From Chloroflexota bacterium (GTDB taxonomy: Bacteria > Chloroflexota > Limnocylindria > Limnocylindrales > CSP1-4): 64,000 bases of DNA. Location: contig CAKKPP010000025.1 in NCBI GenBank assembly GCA_919901745.1, positions 1 through 64,000 on the forward strand, in the 5' to 3' direction. Under the pieces are notes generated by a model. It was given only the letters and a program-made list of their open reading frames with translations, was not told where the DNA came from and ran no database searches. Both the position numbers and the translations under genes were made by a program. Below, piece after piece: positions 62,525 through 64,000 of the stretch (position 1 is its first letter; every line of letters starts with the position of its first letter).

Positions 62525-62946
62525 CCGCCGGGCTCACCCGGCGCGGCGGCGGCCGCGCCGGGCTACTCGCCGCTGCCGCCCTCGTTCTCGGCGCCTGCTC
62601 GACCCGCGCGGGCACGCCGGTGGTCACCATCGACATCGCCTACTCGCGCTTCGAGCCGGCGACAATCACCGTGCCGGCCGGCGTCCCGGTGACGTTCGTG
62701 ATCCGCAACGCGGATCCCATCGACCACGAGTGGATCGTCGGGGACGATGCGCGTCACCAGCGGCACCGAACGGGGACCGAGCCCGTGCACGACGAGCGAC
62801 CGACGGAAGTCTCGATCGACGCCGGCACGACGCAGACAACGATCGTGACGTTCGACACAGCGGGAACGCTGGCGTACGTCTGTCATCTCCCGGGACACGA
62901 AGCGTACGGAATGATCGGTACCATGACCGTCACATCGTCGCGTTGA
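62521..62946 (+). CDS. Second lipoprotein cupredoxin
   Basis: A 141-residue exported cupredoxin. The lipobox is LVLGACS (Cys26), and Cu ligands are a His in PIDHEWIVG and Cys, His and Met in [13 protein letters not shown]. Its ligand region is nearly the same as that of the protein at 60599, so they are paralogues. An extra His-rich turn ([15 protein letters not shown]) is present in the middle. It is coupled to the DUF2330 gene. Confidence 0.83.
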   Translation: MTAGLTRRGGGRAGLLAAAALVLGACSTRAGTPVVTIDIAYSRFEPATITVPAGVPVTFVIRNADPIDHEWIVGDDARHQRHRTGTEPVHDERPTEVSIDAGTTQTTIVTFDTAGTLAYVCHLPGHEAYGMIGTMTVTSSR

Positions 62947-63022
62947 CAGGACCGCGGGCGCAGCCATTGGCGTTCCGCCTCCTGGCGTTCCGCCGTCGCT
63001 GCCGGATCGCTATCCTCGCGTG

Positions 63023-64000
63023 GTGCGACCCATCCCGCCCCCGTTCGACCAGATCGTGGCCGGCCAGACGGCGACCATTCGAGCCGCCGGCACGACCCTC
63101 CTCAACCTTCGTCTGCTGACCAAGGACCTCGCTTTCAGCCACGAAGAGCGGGCAGCCTTCGGCCTGCGCGGCCTGCTCCCCGATCGGGTGACGACCATCG
63201 AGGAGCAGATGGAGCTCGAGCACGAGCACATCCGGCGCAAGGTTGACGACCTCGAGCGATACATCGGGCTCGCGGCGCTGCAGGACCGCAACGCGACGCT
63301 GTTCTACCGGCTCCTCGCCGAGCACATGGAGGAGTACCTCCCGATCGTCTACACACCGACGGTGGGACGCGCCTGCCAGGAGTTCAGCCACATCATTCGG
63401 CGCACGCGTGGGATCTGGATCACGCCGGCCGACGTGGACCGGGTCCCCGAGCTGTTGGCCGCGTCCCCGTTCGATGACGTCCGGCTGATCGTCGTGACCG
63501 ACAACGAGCGGATCCTGGGACTCGGAGACCAGGGCGCCGGCGGGATGGCGATCCCCATTGGAAAGCTCGCGCTGTATACCGCGGCGTGCGGCATCCATCC
63601 GACGCTCACGCTGCCGGTCTCACTCGACGTGGGAACCGACAATGCGGCCCTGTTGCGCGACCCGCTGTACCTGGGGCACCGCGCCCCTCGCCTGCGCGGG
63701 GCCGCCTACGACGCGCTGGTCGAGGCATTCGTCGCGGCCGTCCAGGATCGCTGGCCCGGCTGCCTGATCCAGTGGGAGGACTTCAAGCAGCACAACGCCC
63801 TGCGCATTCGCGATCGCTACCGCGACCGGGTCCCGTCCTTCAACGACGACATCCAGGGCACCGCCGCCGTGGTCGTCGGTGGCCTGCTTGCAGCCATGCG
63901 CTACCTCGGCACGGGCTGGGACGACCAGCGAATCGTCCTCGCCGGGGCCGGGGCCGCTGGACTCGGCATCGCCGCACTCATCCGCCAAGCGATGATTGCC
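63023..64000 (+). CDS. Malic enzyme, 5' part (cut by window end)
   Basis: At least 326 residues, open at the window end. It belongs to the NAD-type malic enzyme family (SfcA/MaeA-like), which converts malate to pyruvate and CO2. Family signatures are [22 protein letters not shown], the [27 protein letters not shown] block, [26 protein letters not shown] and [20 protein letters not shown], then [16 protein letters not shown]. The dinucleotide-binding [10 protein letters not shown] has just begun where the window stops. Start is GTG 63023 or 63020; the gene has a weak ribosome site. Confidence 0.92.
   Translation, partial: MRPIPPPFDQIVAGQTATIRAAGTTLLNLRLLTKDLAFSHEERAAFGLRGLLPDRVTTIEEQMELEHEHIRRKVDDLERYIGLAALQDRNATLFYRLLAEHMEEYLPIVYTPTVGRACQEFSHIIRRTRGIWITPADVDRVPELLAASPFDDVRLIVVTDNERILGLGDQGAGGMAIPIGKLALYTAACGIHPTLTLPVSLDVGTDNAALLRDPLYLGHRAPRLRGAAYDALVEAFVAAVQDRWPGCLIQWEDFKQHNALRIRDRYRDRVPSFNDDIQGTAAVVVGGLLAAMRYLGTGWDDQRIVLAGAGAAGLGIAALIRQAMIA

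Overview
The window is high-GC DNA, roughly 68-70% by eye, with densely packed genes, many ATGA/GTGA overlaps and frequent GTG starts. There is no rRNA and no CRISPR array. One tRNA (Asn, GTT) and the housekeeping pair dnaG-rpoD show it is chromosomal. A menaquinone-type respiratory module, an F420-dependent-type reductase, class III cyclase/AAA proteins and a DUF2330 protein, together with the GC content, suggest a Chloroflexota lineage (Limnocylindria-like) or, less likely, an actinobacterial one. No marker settles this, so the assignment is an inference.

Left part (1-10000): a frameshifted lipoprotein gene, a histidine phosphatase, two divergent MFS transporters, a DM13 lipoprotein, tRNA-Asn, a two-domain sulfurtransferase, a DUF2461 protein and a coupled pair of glycosyltransferases. 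A decayed IS21 istB end follows.

Core (10065-28962): two divergent operons fire from one 50-bp region (22414-22463) where sigma-70-type promoters share the same TATA core. The leftward operon reads tusA-dsrE3A-shdrC1-shdrB1-shdrA-(conserved hypothetical)-HdrD-like-etfB-etfA-membrane HdrD/cytochrome b-hypothetical-zinc ribbon-lbpA-lbpA-small ORF-dsrE2. It ends at a hairpin at 10015-10044. This is a sulfur-oxidising heterodisulfide reductase (sHdr) system of the EtfAB-containing kind. TusA and DsrE proteins would carry sulfane sulfur to sHdr and the lipoate-binding proteins, and electrons would leave through EtfAB and the membrane oxidoreductase to quinone. The rightward operon encodes a fused Fe-S/NrfD subunit, a cytoplasmic molybdoenzyme (best guess sulfite oxidation, SoeA-like), an ArsR regulator, a small membrane protein and a TauE-type exporter. 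Together the two operons make a plausible pathway from sulfane sulfur to sulfite to sulfate plus sulfite export, under one regulator. No lipoate-assembly genes are present in the window.

29034-35032: a leftward operon of ureohydrolase, metallophosphoesterase, amino-acid permease, two SDR dehydrogenases and a polysaccharide-deacetylase-fold hydrolase. It looks like uptake and breakdown of a nitrogen compound I cannot name. Next come a nucleotidyltransferase-like gene and dnaG-rpoD (35970-39806).

Right part (40215-64000): a membrane protein, a 1689-residue thioester-less alpha-2-macroglobulin, an F420-type reductase, a cyclase/AAA/TPR protein, a run of small genes on the minus strand, a GAF-PAS-GGDEF-EAL protein, thymidine kinase, and a copper group (YHS protein, CopB-type ATPase, two cupredoxins, DUF2330 protein). 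A histidine-kinase fragment and a malic enzyme cut by the window end complete it.
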